NCBI GenBank assembly: GCA_902492825.1
Contig: CABUMZ010000073.1
Coordinates: 1 to 9,943, forward strand
Origin: an uncultured Collinsella sp.
GTDB lineage: Bacteria; Actinomycetota; Coriobacteriia; Coriobacteriales; Coriobacteriaceae
Reading direction: 5' to 3'
Length of the DNA: 9,943 nt
The translations under genes and the position numbers were made by a program. Shown piece after piece: positions 1-7,124 of this stretch (position 1 is the stretch's first letter; every line of letters begins with the position of its first letter). The notes beneath the pieces were generated by a model, which was not told the origin of the DNA, made no database searches, and saw only the letters and a program-made list of their open reading frames with translations.

Positions 1-137
1 AGTAGTGCGACCCCCGCCTGCGGTGACGTTGCTGCAAGCGGCCTGCGATGGGGCCGTTGTTGGTTGGGGCCGCTGGGCTGATGTGAGGGCGCGTGGCTGT
101 TGCGGGCCCTGGTTCTGGCGGCGGCCCCGGCGCTTCG

Positions 138-263
138 CGCCTGCCGCCTTGGGGGACTGTGGGGCGCGGCCGGTAGCTGCGGCGCGTTCGCGCCTACTGC
201 CTGGGGTGACTGCGGGGCCGTGACGGCAGCCGCGGCGCCTGCTGCCTGCGGGGACTTTGGGGT
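138..263. repeat. Degenerate GC-rich tandem repeat, three 28-bp units
   Basis: Three related 28-bp units begin at 138, 191 and 236, each starting CGCCT and ending with a GACT(G/T)(T/C)GGGG-type segment. The spacings are 53 and 45 bp, so the units are separated by variable GC-rich spacers. A weaker partial unit may lie at about 15-30 (CGCCTGCGGTGAC). The pattern is read directly from the sequence. It looks like decayed intergenic repeat DNA and not a coding repeat, because no frame gives a sensible protein. Confidence 0.5.
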
Positions 264-274
264 TGGTGCGAATC

Positions 275-454
275 GAGGTCTAATACTTTTCCGAGAAGTG
301 AACGACCTTATTTGGACCCCCGAAGCATTGGCATATTTTGACCGCCATTTCCTGCGGTTTTGTTGCGCGAATCCTGCGGTTTTGCGGTCTAAAGGTGTGG
401 ATGCTCCGGGGCTTCGATTTTACTCGTTCACTTCTCGGGAAAGTATTAGAGCTC
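275..454. repeat. 180-bp inverted-repeat element (MITE/REP-like)
   Basis: The arms at 275-305 and 424-454 are reverse complements over 31 bp with two mismatches; the inner 25 bp (281-305 and 424-448) have one. The arms enclose 118 bp. Inside, TCCTGCGGTTTTG occurs twice in direct orientation (350-362 and 372-384, period 22). No transposase is present, so this could be a non-autonomous element, a large cruciform or RNA hairpin, or a species-specific intergenic repeat. Its distance from ogt (160 bp) argues against it being that gene's leader. Confidence 0.7.
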
Positions 455-615
455 AGCTGATAGAGGTACCGCTCTGGCGTCGATGCCCCGCGTCTTCTTC
501 GCTTGATTGGGGAAAACAGCCTCGCTTAAGCAATTGCGAGCCCGCCCAGACGTATCTGCGGGGTTGTCTGCACAATTCGCGGTATTATGTTGCGGAGTTT
601 TGAAAGGAGCCGCTG

Positions 616-1194
616 GTGGTCACGACGACGTTTGCCTCGCCTTTGGGCGAAATCTTGCTTGCCGCTGATGGCCGCGGTCTGACGGGGCTTTGGTTTGAGG
701 GGCAGGAACATTTTGGCTCCACGCTTCTCCGGGAAGACTCCGAACATGTTGAAGGCGCCGACGCGGTTTCCGGTATTGGCGGCATGTCGTCGGTGAGTCC
801 GGCAAATGGCGCGGCTTCTTCGGTGCTTGAGCGTTCTTGGGCGTGGCTGAATGCTTATTTTGCGGGGCAGGAGCCTCGGTTTACGCCGCCGTTGCATATG
901 ATTGGTACGGCGTTTCAGCGCGAGGTTTGGTTTGAGCTGCTTTCTATCCCGCGTGGCGAGGTCGCTACGTATGGTGAGATCGCCCAGCGTGTTGCGGCTC
1001 GACATCGTGTGCCGGGAAACGAGGCTCCTGTTGTGTCCCCACGTGCCGTGGGGGCTGCGGTTGCACGCAATCCCATTTCGATTATCGTGCCGTGCCATCG
1101 CGTGGTTGCCACCGACGGCTCGCTTAACGGATATGCCGGCGGGCTTGATCGCAAGGAGTGGCTGCTTCGGCTTGAGGGCGCGTACGAGGAATAA
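616..1194 (+). CDS. ogt: Methylated-DNA--[protein]-cysteine S-methyltransferase (Ogt type)
   Basis: This is a suicide DNA-repair protein that transfers alkyl groups from O6-alkylguanine (and O4-alkylthymine) in DNA to its own cysteine. The 192-residue product has the N-terminal ribonuclease-like domain (about 1-95, beginning with a short beta hairpin, SPLGEILLAADGRGLTGLWF) and the C-terminal DNA-binding/catalytic domain (about 98-190). The catalytic PCHRV motif lies at 159-163 with Cys160; Arg143 in the RAVG segment corresponds to the arginine finger of the recognition helix; the NGYAGGLDRKEWLL segment (171-184) is the usual active-site loop. Two segments are longer than in most Ogt proteins: a Ser/Gly/Ala-rich linker at about 42-70 and an insert at 130-141 before RAVG. 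The start is GTG at 616, chosen because AAAGGAG lies 6 nt upstream. It appears monocistronic. No Ada-type AraC domain is fused to it. Confidence 0.95.
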   Translation: MVTTTFASPLGEILLAADGRGLTGLWFEGQEHFGSTLLREDSEHVEGADAVSGIGGMSSVSPANGAASSVLERSWAWLNAYFAGQEPRFTPPLHMIGTAFQREVWFELLSIPRGEVATYGEIAQRVAARHRVPGNEAPVVSPRAVGAAVARNPISIIVPCHRVVATDGSLNGYAGGLDRKEWLLRLEGAYEE

Positions 1195-1221
1195 CGTTCG
1201 AGCACTTTGCATAGCCAAGAC

Positions 1222-1255
1222 GCCCTGAAAGAACGAGTCGCCGTCCTTTCAGGGC
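1222..1255 (+). terminator. Hairpin after ogt, terminator-like without a U tract
   Basis: GCCCTGAAAG (1222-1231) pairs perfectly with CTTTCAGGGC (1246-1255), giving a 10-bp stem with a 14-nt loop, 27 bp after the ogt stop. The position suggests transcription termination, but no run of T follows on either strand, so termination may be Rho-dependent or the hairpin may stabilise the 3' end. Confidence 0.55.
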
Positions 1256-1339
1256 CGGCATGCGTCCAAGCGCTCGGCATATGTGCCTTAAGTTTGGCTA
1301 AGCCCTATCCTGCGTATTTAAAAACGCGCAGGTTGAGCA

Positions 1340-1378
1340 GCTAAGGCTGCGCTAAGGCGACTGGCAGTGCGCTATCAT
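1340..1378 (+). promoter_or_regulatory. Candidate promoter with 11-bp-spaced direct repeats, upstream of the two-component genes
   Basis: GCTAAGGC occurs at 1340-1347 and again at 1351-1358, exactly 11 bp apart, one helical turn. A -10-like TATCAT follows at 1373-1378. The place where a -35 box should be (about 1350-1355) is occupied by the second repeat, which has no -35 resemblance. This is the layout of OmpR/PhoB-family activated promoters, where tandem half-sites replace the -35 box, so autoregulation by the adjacent response regulator is a reasonable inference. Related TTAAG and CTAAG pentamers lie further upstream at 1288-1292 and 1298-1302. Confidence 0.4.
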
Positions 1379-1422
1379 CGGCAGTATCGAAATCTGTATA
1401 GCCGTGCGCCAAAGGAACAACT

Positions 1423-2112
1423 ATGAAGCTGATGCTTGCCGAGGACGAACCCGGCCTCTCCCGCGCCCTTACCGCGATTCTTCAACATAGCGACTACGAG
1501 GTCGACACCGCCCTCGACGGTCTGACGGCGCTCGAATATCTGCTCGCCAACGACTATGACGCCGCAATTCTGGACATCATGATGCCCGGCATGGATGGCA
1601 TTGAGGTGCTCAAGCGCACGCGCGCCGCCGGTAAGCGACTGCCCATCATCATGCTCACGGCAAAAAGCGAGGTGTCCGATAAGGTCGAGGGTCTGGATGC
1701 CGGTGCCAACGATTATCTGACCAAGCCGTTTGCCGCTAAGGAGCTGCTTGCGCGTATTCGTGCCATGACGCGTGCAGCGACGGCAATTGACGCCACGACG
1801 CTCAGCGTGGGCAACGTGCGCCTCGACACGGCATCGTGCACACTCGTTGGGCCTTTGGGCGAGGAACATCTGGCCAATCGTGAGTTTCAGCTTATGGAGC
1901 TCTTTATGCGCAACCCCGGCACGCGCATGCCTACCGAGCGTCTGATGCTCGAGGTTTGGGGCGAGGATGCACCCGAGGGTGCCAACGTGGTGTGGGTCTA
2001 TATCTCCTACCTGCGCAAAAAGCTGACGGCGCTGGGTGCCAACGTGGCCATCCGCGTGTCGCGCAATCAGGGATATTCGCTTGAGGTTGTCGAAGGGGAC
2101 GAGCAGGCGTGA
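1423..2112 (+). CDS. OmpR/PhoB-family DNA-binding response regulator
   Basis: This is the output half of a two-component system: a cytoplasmic transcription factor switched by phosphoryl transfer from the adjacent kinase. The 229-residue length is standard. The receiver domain (1-118) shows the acidic pair Glu7-Asp8, phospho-acceptor Asp51 in LDIMMPGMDG, switch residue Thr79 (MLTAKSE) and Lys101 in YLTKPF. The C-terminal winged-helix domain (about 128-225) includes the conserved NREFQLMELFMRNPG segment, the recognition region VVWVYISYLRKKL, and the terminal hairpin VRISRNQGYSLE-like stretch. ATG at 1423 is preceded by AAAGGA at 1411-1416. The stop overlaps the kinase start by 4 nt, indicating translational coupling. 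Targets cannot be read from sequence, but its own promoter and the ABC transporter downstream are the obvious candidates. Confidence 0.95.
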   Translation: MKLMLAEDEPGLSRALTAILQHSDYEVDTALDGLTALEYLLANDYDAAILDIMMPGMDGIEVLKRTRAAGKRLPIIMLTAKSEVSDKVEGLDAGANDYLTKPFAAKELLARIRAMTRAATAIDATTLSVGNVRLDTASCTLVGPLGEEHLANREFQLMELFMRNPGTRMPTERLMLEVWGEDAPEGANVVWVYISYLRKKLTALGANVAIRVSRNQGYSLEVVEGDEQA

Positions 2113-3488
2113 GCGCACGCGCATGGTGGAAGCGCATGGCGGCAAAGCTCGGCATGGGCGCGGGCTCGGGTAATCCGGGGCGCGCCGATGCTGCCAGTGC
2201 AATGGGCCGCCGCCTGCGTCGCAAGTTCATCTTGGTTGCCATGGGTGCCGTGACCGTCGTGCTTACGCTCATTATTGCCGGCATCAACGTCGTCAACTAC
2301 TCGCATGTCTGCAAGATGGCCGACGCTCGCCTGGACTATATCCTGGCGGGCAAGGACGGTATCGATTGGGGAGACGAGCCTAAGACCGGTCCCGGTCAGG
2401 ATGCGGTTGCCGGCAAGGTTGCTACCGGTAACCGGGCGGCCATTCGCGATGGGCATTTTGAAGGCATGACGGCGGAATCTCCCTTCGACACGCGCTACTT
2501 TACGGTGACACTTGCCGGTGGGCAGGTGACCGATGTCAACACGGCCCGCATTGCCGCGGTGGGCGCCAAGCGTGCTGCACGCATCGCGGCAGGACTGTAT
2601 TCCAAGGGTTGGACCTCGGGCTTTTCTGGTAACTACCGCTATACAGTTACGGTTCAGGGCGACGAGACAACCTATGTGTTCGTCGACTGCTCGCGCGAGC
2701 TTGCAAGCTTTCATTCGTTTTTGAGCGCGAGCGTGGCAATCAGTTGCATTGGCTGGCTGGCGGGGCTGGCAATCGTGGCGGGCGCCTCGGGTGCAGTGAT
2801 TCGGCCGATGGTCGAGAGCTACAGCAAACAAAAGCGCTTTATTACCGATGCAAGCCACGAGATCAAGACGCCGCTGGCCGTGATTGATGCCGCTAACGAG
2901 GTGCAGGAAATCGAGAGCGGCGAGAGCGAATGGACGCAGAGCATTCACGAGCAGGTTGCACGGTTGACGGCGCTCACGGAGCGTCTGGTATTTTTGGCTC
3001 GCATGGACGAGGGCTCGGCGGGCTTTACTATGACATCGATCGATCTTTCGGAGACTGTGGACAAGGCGGCGGCGCCGTTTGAATCGGTGGCGGTTTCGCG
3101 CGGAAAGCGGCTGTCGACGTCGATCGCGAGCGGTGTGCGGGCCCATGCCGATGCCGCGGCAGTGGCGCAGGTTGTTGAGCTGCTGCTGGACAACGCCACA
3201 CGCTACGCAAGCGAGGGCAGCGTGATTGAGTTGAGTTTGCGTGCCGTCTCGCGCGGTGCGGGCAAAGGCTTGGCCGAGCTTGTCGTATCGAATGCTGTTG
3301 ATGAGCTGCCCGAGGGTGACCTGGACCGATTGTTCGACCGCTTCTATCGTGCGGACGTGTCGCGCAGCTCCAAGACAGGCGGCTCGGGTGTGGGCCTGTC
3401 CGTGGTGCGAGCCATCGCCGAGGCCCATGGCGGGAGCGCTTCTGTCTGCGGCCACGGCAATCAGATTACCTTCACCGTCCGCCTCTAA
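2109..3488 (+). CDS. Membrane sensor histidine kinase, partner of the adjacent regulator
   Basis: This is an inner-membrane kinase of 459 residues that should autophosphorylate on His250 and pass the phosphate to Asp51 of the preceding regulator. A basic N-terminal tail leads into membrane helix 1 (about 39-63). An extracytoplasmic sensor region of about 135 residues follows (65-200), with no domain I can name, then membrane helix 2 (about 204-230). Dimerisation/phosphoacceptor domain: DASHEIKTPL at 247-256. The ATP-binding domain has an N box (LLLDNATRYA, Asn362), a degenerate G1 region (SNAVDELPEGD in place of D-x-G-x-G), an F-box-like LFDRFYRAD and G2 box GGSGVGL (424-430). The degenerate G1 with intact N and G2 boxes is common in this subfamily and need not mean inactivity. 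It starts with GTG at 2109 in the GTGA overlap with the regulator stop. The 35-residue tail before helix 1 means a later start is possible. Confidence 0.93.
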   Translation: MSARAWWKRMAAKLGMGAGSGNPGRADAASAMGRRLRRKFILVAMGAVTVVLTLIIAGINVVNYSHVCKMADARLDYILAGKDGIDWGDEPKTGPGQDAVAGKVATGNRAAIRDGHFEGMTAESPFDTRYFTVTLAGGQVTDVNTARIAAVGAKRAARIAAGLYSKGWTSGFSGNYRYTVTVQGDETTYVFVDCSRELASFHSFLSASVAISCIGWLAGLAIVAGASGAVIRPMVESYSKQKRFITDASHEIKTPLAVIDAANEVQEIESGESEWTQSIHEQVARLTALTERLVFLARMDEGSAGFTMTSIDLSETVDKAAAPFESVAVSRGKRLSTSIASGVRAHADAAAVAQVVELLLDNATRYASEGSVIELSLRAVSRGAGKGLAELVVSNAVDELPEGDLDRLFDRFYRADVSRSSKTGGSGVGLSVVRAIAEAHGGSASVCGHGNQITFTVRL

Positions 3489-3517
3489 AACCTGCCAAAA
3501 TGAACCTATCCCTTTTT
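3487..3517 (+). repeat. 31-bp repeat, left copy, flanking the ABC transporter
   Basis: AAAACCTGCCAAAAT (3487-3501) begins a 31-bp stretch that recurs as a reverse complement at 7053-7083 with 29 of 31 matches. It begins within the kinase stop codon and runs into a T tract (3513-3517). CCTGCCAAAA at 3491-3500 can fold back on TTTTGGTCGG at 3514-3523 (8 of 10 pairs), so the copy may also act as a hairpin after the kinase gene. Confidence 0.7.
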
Positions 3518-3558
3518 GGTCGGTGCGAAATGGGTAATACTAAAGAGTTATCCGACCA
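3517..3558 (+). promoter_or_regulatory. Inverted repeat in the leader of the ABC transporter genes
   Basis: TGGTCGG (3517-3523) and CCGACCA (3552-3558) are perfect reverse complements 28 nt apart, ending just before the weak ribosome-binding site TGGGA (3561-3565) of the ATPase gene. The same left arm can also pair with CCTGCCA upstream (3491-3497), so two mutually exclusive hairpins are possible. A poor promoter-like pair, TTGGTC (3516-3521) and TACTAA (3539-3544), lies within. The element could be an operator, a transcript switch, or simply a terminator remnant. Confidence 0.35.
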
Positions 3559-3573
3559 GATGGGAATTAATCG

Positions 3574-4275
3574 ATGGCTTATATCGAATTCAAAGACGTC
3601 ATCAAGGCGTACGGCGAGGGCGATGCCCGCATTCATGCGCTCGACGGCGCGAGCTTTACCGTTGAGCGCGGTGAGCTCGCCATTATCCTGGGCGCCTCGG
3701 GTGCCGGCAAGACCACGGCGCTCAACATCCTGGGCGGCATGGATACGGTAACCTCCGGCACCGTGACGGTGGATGGGCGCGACGTGAGCTCTGCCAACGA
3801 GGCGCAGCTTGTGGAGTACCGCCGCGCCGACGTCGGCTTTGTCTTTCAGTTCTACAATCTGGTTCCCAACCTGACGGCGCTCGAAAACGTTGAGCTTGCA
3901 GCTCAGATCTGCCCCGATTCGCTCGATGCCGAACAGACGCTTCGCCAGGTTGGCCTGGGCGAGCGCCTCGCCAACTTCCCCGCGCAGCTTTCGGGCGGCG
4001 AGCAGCAGCGCGTGTCCATTGCCCGCGCACTGGCCAAGAACCCCAAGCTTCTTTTATGCGACGAGCCCACGGGCGCGCTCGACTATAAAACCGGCAAGCA
4101 GATCTTGCAGCTGCTGCAGGATACCTGCCGCAAGCAGGGCATTACGGTCATCATCATCACGCACAACTCCGCGCTCGCGCCCATGGCCGATCGCCTGATC
4201 CGCTTTAAGAGTGGTCGCGTGGAGAGCGAGACGGTCCAGCAAAATCCCGTGCCTATCGAGACGATCGAGTGGTAG
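3574..4275 (+). CDS. ABC transporter ATP-binding protein (MacB/LolD/BceA-like)
   Basis: This 233-residue cytoplasmic ATPase powers the FtsX-type permease encoded next. All core motifs are visible: Walker A GASGAGKTT (40-48), Q-loop Gln92 in FVFQFYNLVPNLTALENV, signature LSGGEQQRV (139-147), Walker B LLLCDEP (159-165) with Glu164, D-loop TGALD (166-170) and H-loop His197. The FQFYNLVPNLTALENV and CDEPTGALD wording is typical of the MacB/LolD/BceA group, whose members act with FtsX-domain permeases in mechanotransmission, lipoprotein release or antimicrobial-peptide defence, not classical import. ATG at 3574 has the weak site TGGGA 8 nt upstream. It lies 85 bp after the kinase and is followed within a few bases by the permease, so the two are certainly co-transcribed; co-transcription with the two-component genes is likely but not certain. 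Confidence 0.95.
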   Translation: MAYIEFKDVIKAYGEGDARIHALDGASFTVERGELAIILGASGAGKTTALNILGGMDTVTSGTVTVDGRDVSSANEAQLVEYRRADVGFVFQFYNLVPNLTALENVELAAQICPDSLDAEQTLRQVGLGERLANFPAQLSGGEQQRVSIARALAKNPKLLLCDEPTGALDYKTGKQILQLLQDTCRKQGITVIIITHNSALAPMADRLIRFKSGRVESETVQQNPVPIETIEW

Positions 4276-4280
4276 CGCCC

Positions 4281-7046
4281 ATGGACCAGGACCGCCAAAA
4301 CAGCCAAAACCACGATACGGAGCGCGCGGGTCGCGACCGGGAGTTTGCGACCTACCGCACCGCTCAGAGCTCAAACGATATGGTGCCGACGGTTTTTCGC
4401 CGTGGCATCTACCGTACAATCCGCGGCAGTCTTAAGCGCTTCTTGTCTATCGTGGTCATCACCGCGCTTGGCGTGAGCGTGATGTGCGGTCTTAAGGCAG
4501 GCTGCGAAGATTTGTGCGATTCGGTCGATGCCTACTTTGACCAGCAGAATGTCTATGACATTAACGTGCAGTCGACCTATGGCCTTACGCGCGACGATCT
4601 TGCGGCTATCCAAGAGGTCGACGGCGTCGAGACGGCCGAGGGTATCTACACCGAGACCGCCTACACCGCCGTGGGCACAGCGCGCGAGCGCGTGGTCGTG
4701 CAAAGTCTCTCCAAGGAGAACATCGATCAGCCGGTGCTCGTAAACGGCGATTTGCCCGAGAGTGCCGATGAGGTCGCGGTGACTTCGAAGTTCCTGAAGG
4801 CTTCGGGCAAAAAGCTCGGCGATACGGTGAGTTTTGCCGCCAATGACGCGAGCTCGTCGAACCAAAGCGCCAAGGATCAGTTTGCCGCGGGCGATTACAC
4901 CATCACGGCCGAGGTCCTCGATCCCACTGATGTGAGCTCCGACTCGACAGTCAATGCCTTTCGCGCTGCTTCGGCTGCGGACTATAAGTTCTATGTGAGC
5001 GAGGATGCCGCGACATCTTCTTCCTATTCCGCAGTCCACGTGATCGTCGAGGGAGCCAAGAGCCTCAACTCCTATTCGGATGCCTACACGGCAAAGATCA
5101 ATGAGGTCAAGGGCAATATCGAGAAGATCCGCGAGGAGCGTGAGAAGGCGCGCGCTCAGGAGTTGACGGTCGACACGCCGGCAAGCTTGGATGCGGCCGA
5201 GCGCCAGGCGAATATGCTCTTTGGGATTGAACAGGGCAACATCGATCGTATGGCCGAGGGCAGCGAGGAGCGCGTCCAGGCTCAGGCCGAGTTGGACCAG
5301 CGCCGCGCCGCCGCCGACCAGCAGTTTGCCGATGCCCGCGCCGAGCTTTCCGACCTGGGCGAATGCACCTGGTACATCCAGGACCGCGGCAATATCGCAA
5401 GCTACTCGAGCGTCGAGAGCGATAGTTCCTCAATCGAGGCCATCGCCACGGTGTTCCCGTTCATCTTCTTTATCGTCGCCGTGCTCATCAGCCTTACCAC
5501 CGCCACGCGTATGGTTGAGGAGGAGCGCACGCTCATCGGCCTGTATAAGGCGCTCGGCTATTCACGTGGACGCATCCTGTCCAAATACGTGGACTACTCG
5601 CTGTGGGCGTGTCTGATCGGCGGTGTGCTCGGCAACATCATCGGATTTGTGGGCCTGCCGCTGTTCCTGTTTACGGTGTTCGACGACATGTACTCACTGC
5701 CCCAGATGCTGCTTTCGTACGATATCGTGTCGTCGATCGTATCGGTGGCGCTGTTTGCCGTGGGCGTGGTGGGCGCCACGATTATCGCCTGCCGCCACGA
5801 GATGGCCGAGACGCCGGCTTCGCTCATGCGCCCCAAGGCGCCGCGTGCCGGCTCGCGCATCTTGCTTGAGCGTATCGGCTTTATCTGGCACCGCATGGGC
5901 TTTTTGAACAAGGTGGCAGCGCGTAACCTGTTCCGCTACAAAAAGCGTGCCTTTATGACCATCTTCGGTATCGCCGGCTGCACGGCGCTCGTGATCTGCG
6001 GCATGGGCATCCGCGATACGTCGGTGGCGCTTTCGCCCAAACAGTACGGGCATATCACGCGCTATGACCTGCTGGCGGTCGCCAATCCCGACGATTTTTC
6101 GCAGACGTGCGCGGCATTGGATGAGCGCAGTGCGGCCAATGATTCCAACGTGACCGTGACCTCGACCCTGCCGATCATGACCGACAACGTCACTTTTACG
6201 TTTGGCGGCAAGAGCGAGACCGTACAGCTCATTGTGATTCCCGACGACCGCACGGGTGACTTGGGTGACTACGTGCGCCTGGAGGATGAGTCCAAAGAAC
6301 CGCTCGCCTTGCGTGACGGGGACGTGTACTTGAGCAAGAGCTCGCAACTGGTGCTGGGGATTCAGCCGGGCGATACAGCACACGTCCAGGATTCGTCGCT
6401 CAATGTTGCCAAGGTCAAAGTCAGCGACATCTCGCTCAACTATCTGGGCAACACGCTCTATATGACGCAGAGTACCTATGAGCGCGCGTTCGGTCGAAGT
6501 GCACGCCTTAACGGCGTTTTTGTGCTGCTTAAGGGTTCGTCGGCCGACCAGATTGCGTTTAGCAAGAATCTTAAGAGTGACGGTTGGCTTACGATTTCGA
6601 GCACGGCCGAACATTGGCAGAACTACGAGGCGAACTTTGCGATCATCAATTCGGTCGTGGTGCTTGTGACCTTTATGGCGGCGTGCCTGTCGTTTGTGGT
6701 GGTGTTTACGCTGTCCAACACGAATATCTCCGAGCGCGAGCGCGAGCTGGCGACCATTAAGGTGCTGGGCTTCCGTCGCGGCGAGGTGCACCACTACGTC
6801 AACAAGGAGACGTTGATCCTCACGGCGATTGGCGCCGCTCTGGGCGTGCCGTTAGGCGGCTTGCTGGCCGAGAGCTTTACCTACATCCTGCAGATGCCGT
6901 CGCTGTACTTTGACGTCGAGGTCGAGCCGCTAAGCTTCGTGCTCGCCGTGGTGCTTTCCTTTGGCTTTACGTTTATCGTCAACCTCGCTACCAATCGCAC
7001 CCTCAACAAGATCGACATGGTCGGTGCCCTCAAGAGTGCCGAGTAG
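4281..7046 (+). CDS. FtsX-family ABC transporter permease, large duplicated form
   Basis: This is the membrane partner of the preceding ATPase, 921 residues from ATG at 4281. I chose that start because it falls 5 bp after the ATPase stop with a GAGTGG sequence upstream; an in-frame GTG at 4269 would overlap the ATPase, and ATG at 4380 is also possible. Counting from 4281: membrane helix 1 about 53-72, then a roughly 315-residue extracytoplasmic region, the end of which (about 272-360, rich in Glu, Lys, Arg, Ala and Gln) looks coiled-coil. First FtsX domain: helices about 387-409, 440-466 and 480-504. Helix about 558-578 opens the second half, followed by a second extracytoplasmic region (about 580-785). 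Second FtsX domain: helices about 788-812, 844-868 and 883-903. The cytoplasmic ERTLIGLYKALGYSRG and ERELATIKVLGFRRGE segments are the paired coupling regions of this family. The substrate is unknown. Confidence 0.92.
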   Translation: MDQDRQNSQNHDTERAGRDREFATYRTAQSSNDMVPTVFRRGIYRTIRGSLKRFLSIVVITALGVSVMCGLKAGCEDLCDSVDAYFDQQNVYDINVQSTYGLTRDDLAAIQEVDGVETAEGIYTETAYTAVGTARERVVVQSLSKENIDQPVLVNGDLPESADEVAVTSKFLKASGKKLGDTVSFAANDASSSNQSAKDQFAAGDYTITAEVLDPTDVSSDSTVNAFRAASAADYKFYVSEDAATSSSYSAVHVIVEGAKSLNSYSDAYTAKINEVKGNIEKIREEREKARAQELTVDTPASLDAAERQANMLFGIEQGNIDRMAEGSEERVQAQAELDQRRAAADQQFADARAELSDLGECTWYIQDRGNIASYSSVESDSSSIEAIATVFPFIFFIVAVLISLTTATRMVEEERTLIGLYKALGYSRGRILSKYVDYSLWACLIGGVLGNIIGFVGLPLFLFTVFDDMYSLPQMLLSYDIVSSIVSVALFAVGVVGATIIACRHEMAETPASLMRPKAPRAGSRILLERIGFIWHRMGFLNKVAARNLFRYKKRAFMTIFGIAGCTALVICGMGIRDTSVALSPKQYGHITRYDLLAVANPDDFSQTCAALDERSAANDSNVTVTSTLPIMTDNVTFTFGGKSETVQLIVIPDDRTGDLGDYVRLEDESKEPLALRDGDVYLSKSSQLVLGIQPGDTAHVQDSSLNVAKVKVSDISLNYLGNTLYMTQSTYERAFGRSARLNGVFVLLKGSSADQIAFSKNLKSDGWLTISSTAEHWQNYEANFAIINSVVVLVTFMAACLSFVVVFTLSNTNISERERELATIKVLGFRRGEVHHYVNKETLILTAIGAALGVPLGGLLAESFTYILQMPSLYFDVEVEPLSFVLAVVLSFGFTFIVNLATNRTLNKIDMVGALKSAE

Positions 7047-7083
7047 CCTGCAAAAAAGGGACAGGTTTATTTTGGCAGGTTTT
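7047..7083 (-). repeat. 31-bp repeat, right copy, with hairpin potential
   Basis: Positions 7053-7083 are the reverse complement of 3487-3517 with two differences. The copy starts immediately after the permease stop. CCTGCAAAA (7047-7055) can pair with TTTTGGCAGG (7070-7079) with a single bulge, so it forms its own hairpin upstream of the main terminator. The two copies thus bracket the ATPase-permease pair in opposite orientation, about 3.5 kb apart. Confidence 0.7.
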
Positions 7084-7091
7084 ACCTGGCC

Positions 7092-7124
7092 AAACGCCGG
7101 GCACCTACGGGTGACCCGGCGTTT
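7092..7124 (+). terminator. Strong intrinsic terminator after the permease gene
   Basis: AAACGCCGGG (7092-7101) pairs perfectly with CCCGGCGTTT (7115-7124). Inside it CACC (7102-7105) pairs with GGTG (7110-7113) around a TACG tetraloop, leaving one bulged A at 7114, so the stem totals 14 bp. A moderately T-rich tail follows (GTTGCTTTGC). It lies 46 bp after the permease stop and closes the transporter operon. The tail itself contains a 10-bp tandem repeat, CTTTGCTAT(G/C), at 7129-7148. Confidence 0.85.

Larger units (their letters stand above)
1..615. other. Gene-poor, repeat-rich intergenic region
   Basis: No convincing gene is visible here. Both plus-strand reading frames that stay open for some distance translate into low-complexity Ala/Gly/Arg/Cys-rich strings with no recognisable motif, and the longer one runs straight through the inverted-repeat element, so I treat them as chance ORFs of GC-rich DNA. 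The content is a degenerate tandem repeat (138-263), an inverted-repeat element (275-454), and a roughly 150-base leader before ogt containing a small inverted repeat (CTCGC/GCGAG around 520-540). A weak promoter-like pair, TTGTCT at 564-569 and TATGTT at 586-591 (16-bp spacer), could serve ogt but is not strong. The left edge may cut an upstream gene's flank; nothing shows this. Confidence 0.6.

Noticed and set aside
275..454. CRISPR-like repeat
   Set aside because: Only two inverted arms and one pair of 13-bp direct repeats; no regular repeat-spacer series and no cas genes.
100..603. Plus-strand frame of 167 codons upstream of ogt
   Set aside because: It runs through both repeat elements, starts with low-complexity Ala/Gly/Cys sequence, and has no motif or good ribosome-binding site.
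526..1218. Minus-strand frame opposite ogt
   Set aside because: Basic, compositionally odd antisense shadow of the alkyltransferase gene.
2067..3455. Minus-strand frame of 462 codons opposite the kinase
   Set aside because: The plus-strand kinase has complete motifs; this antisense frame is Arg/His/Cys-rich with no domain.
5694..6794. Minus-strand frame of 366 codons opposite the permease
   Set aside because: His/Arg-rich shadow; the plus strand encodes a clear FtsX permease.
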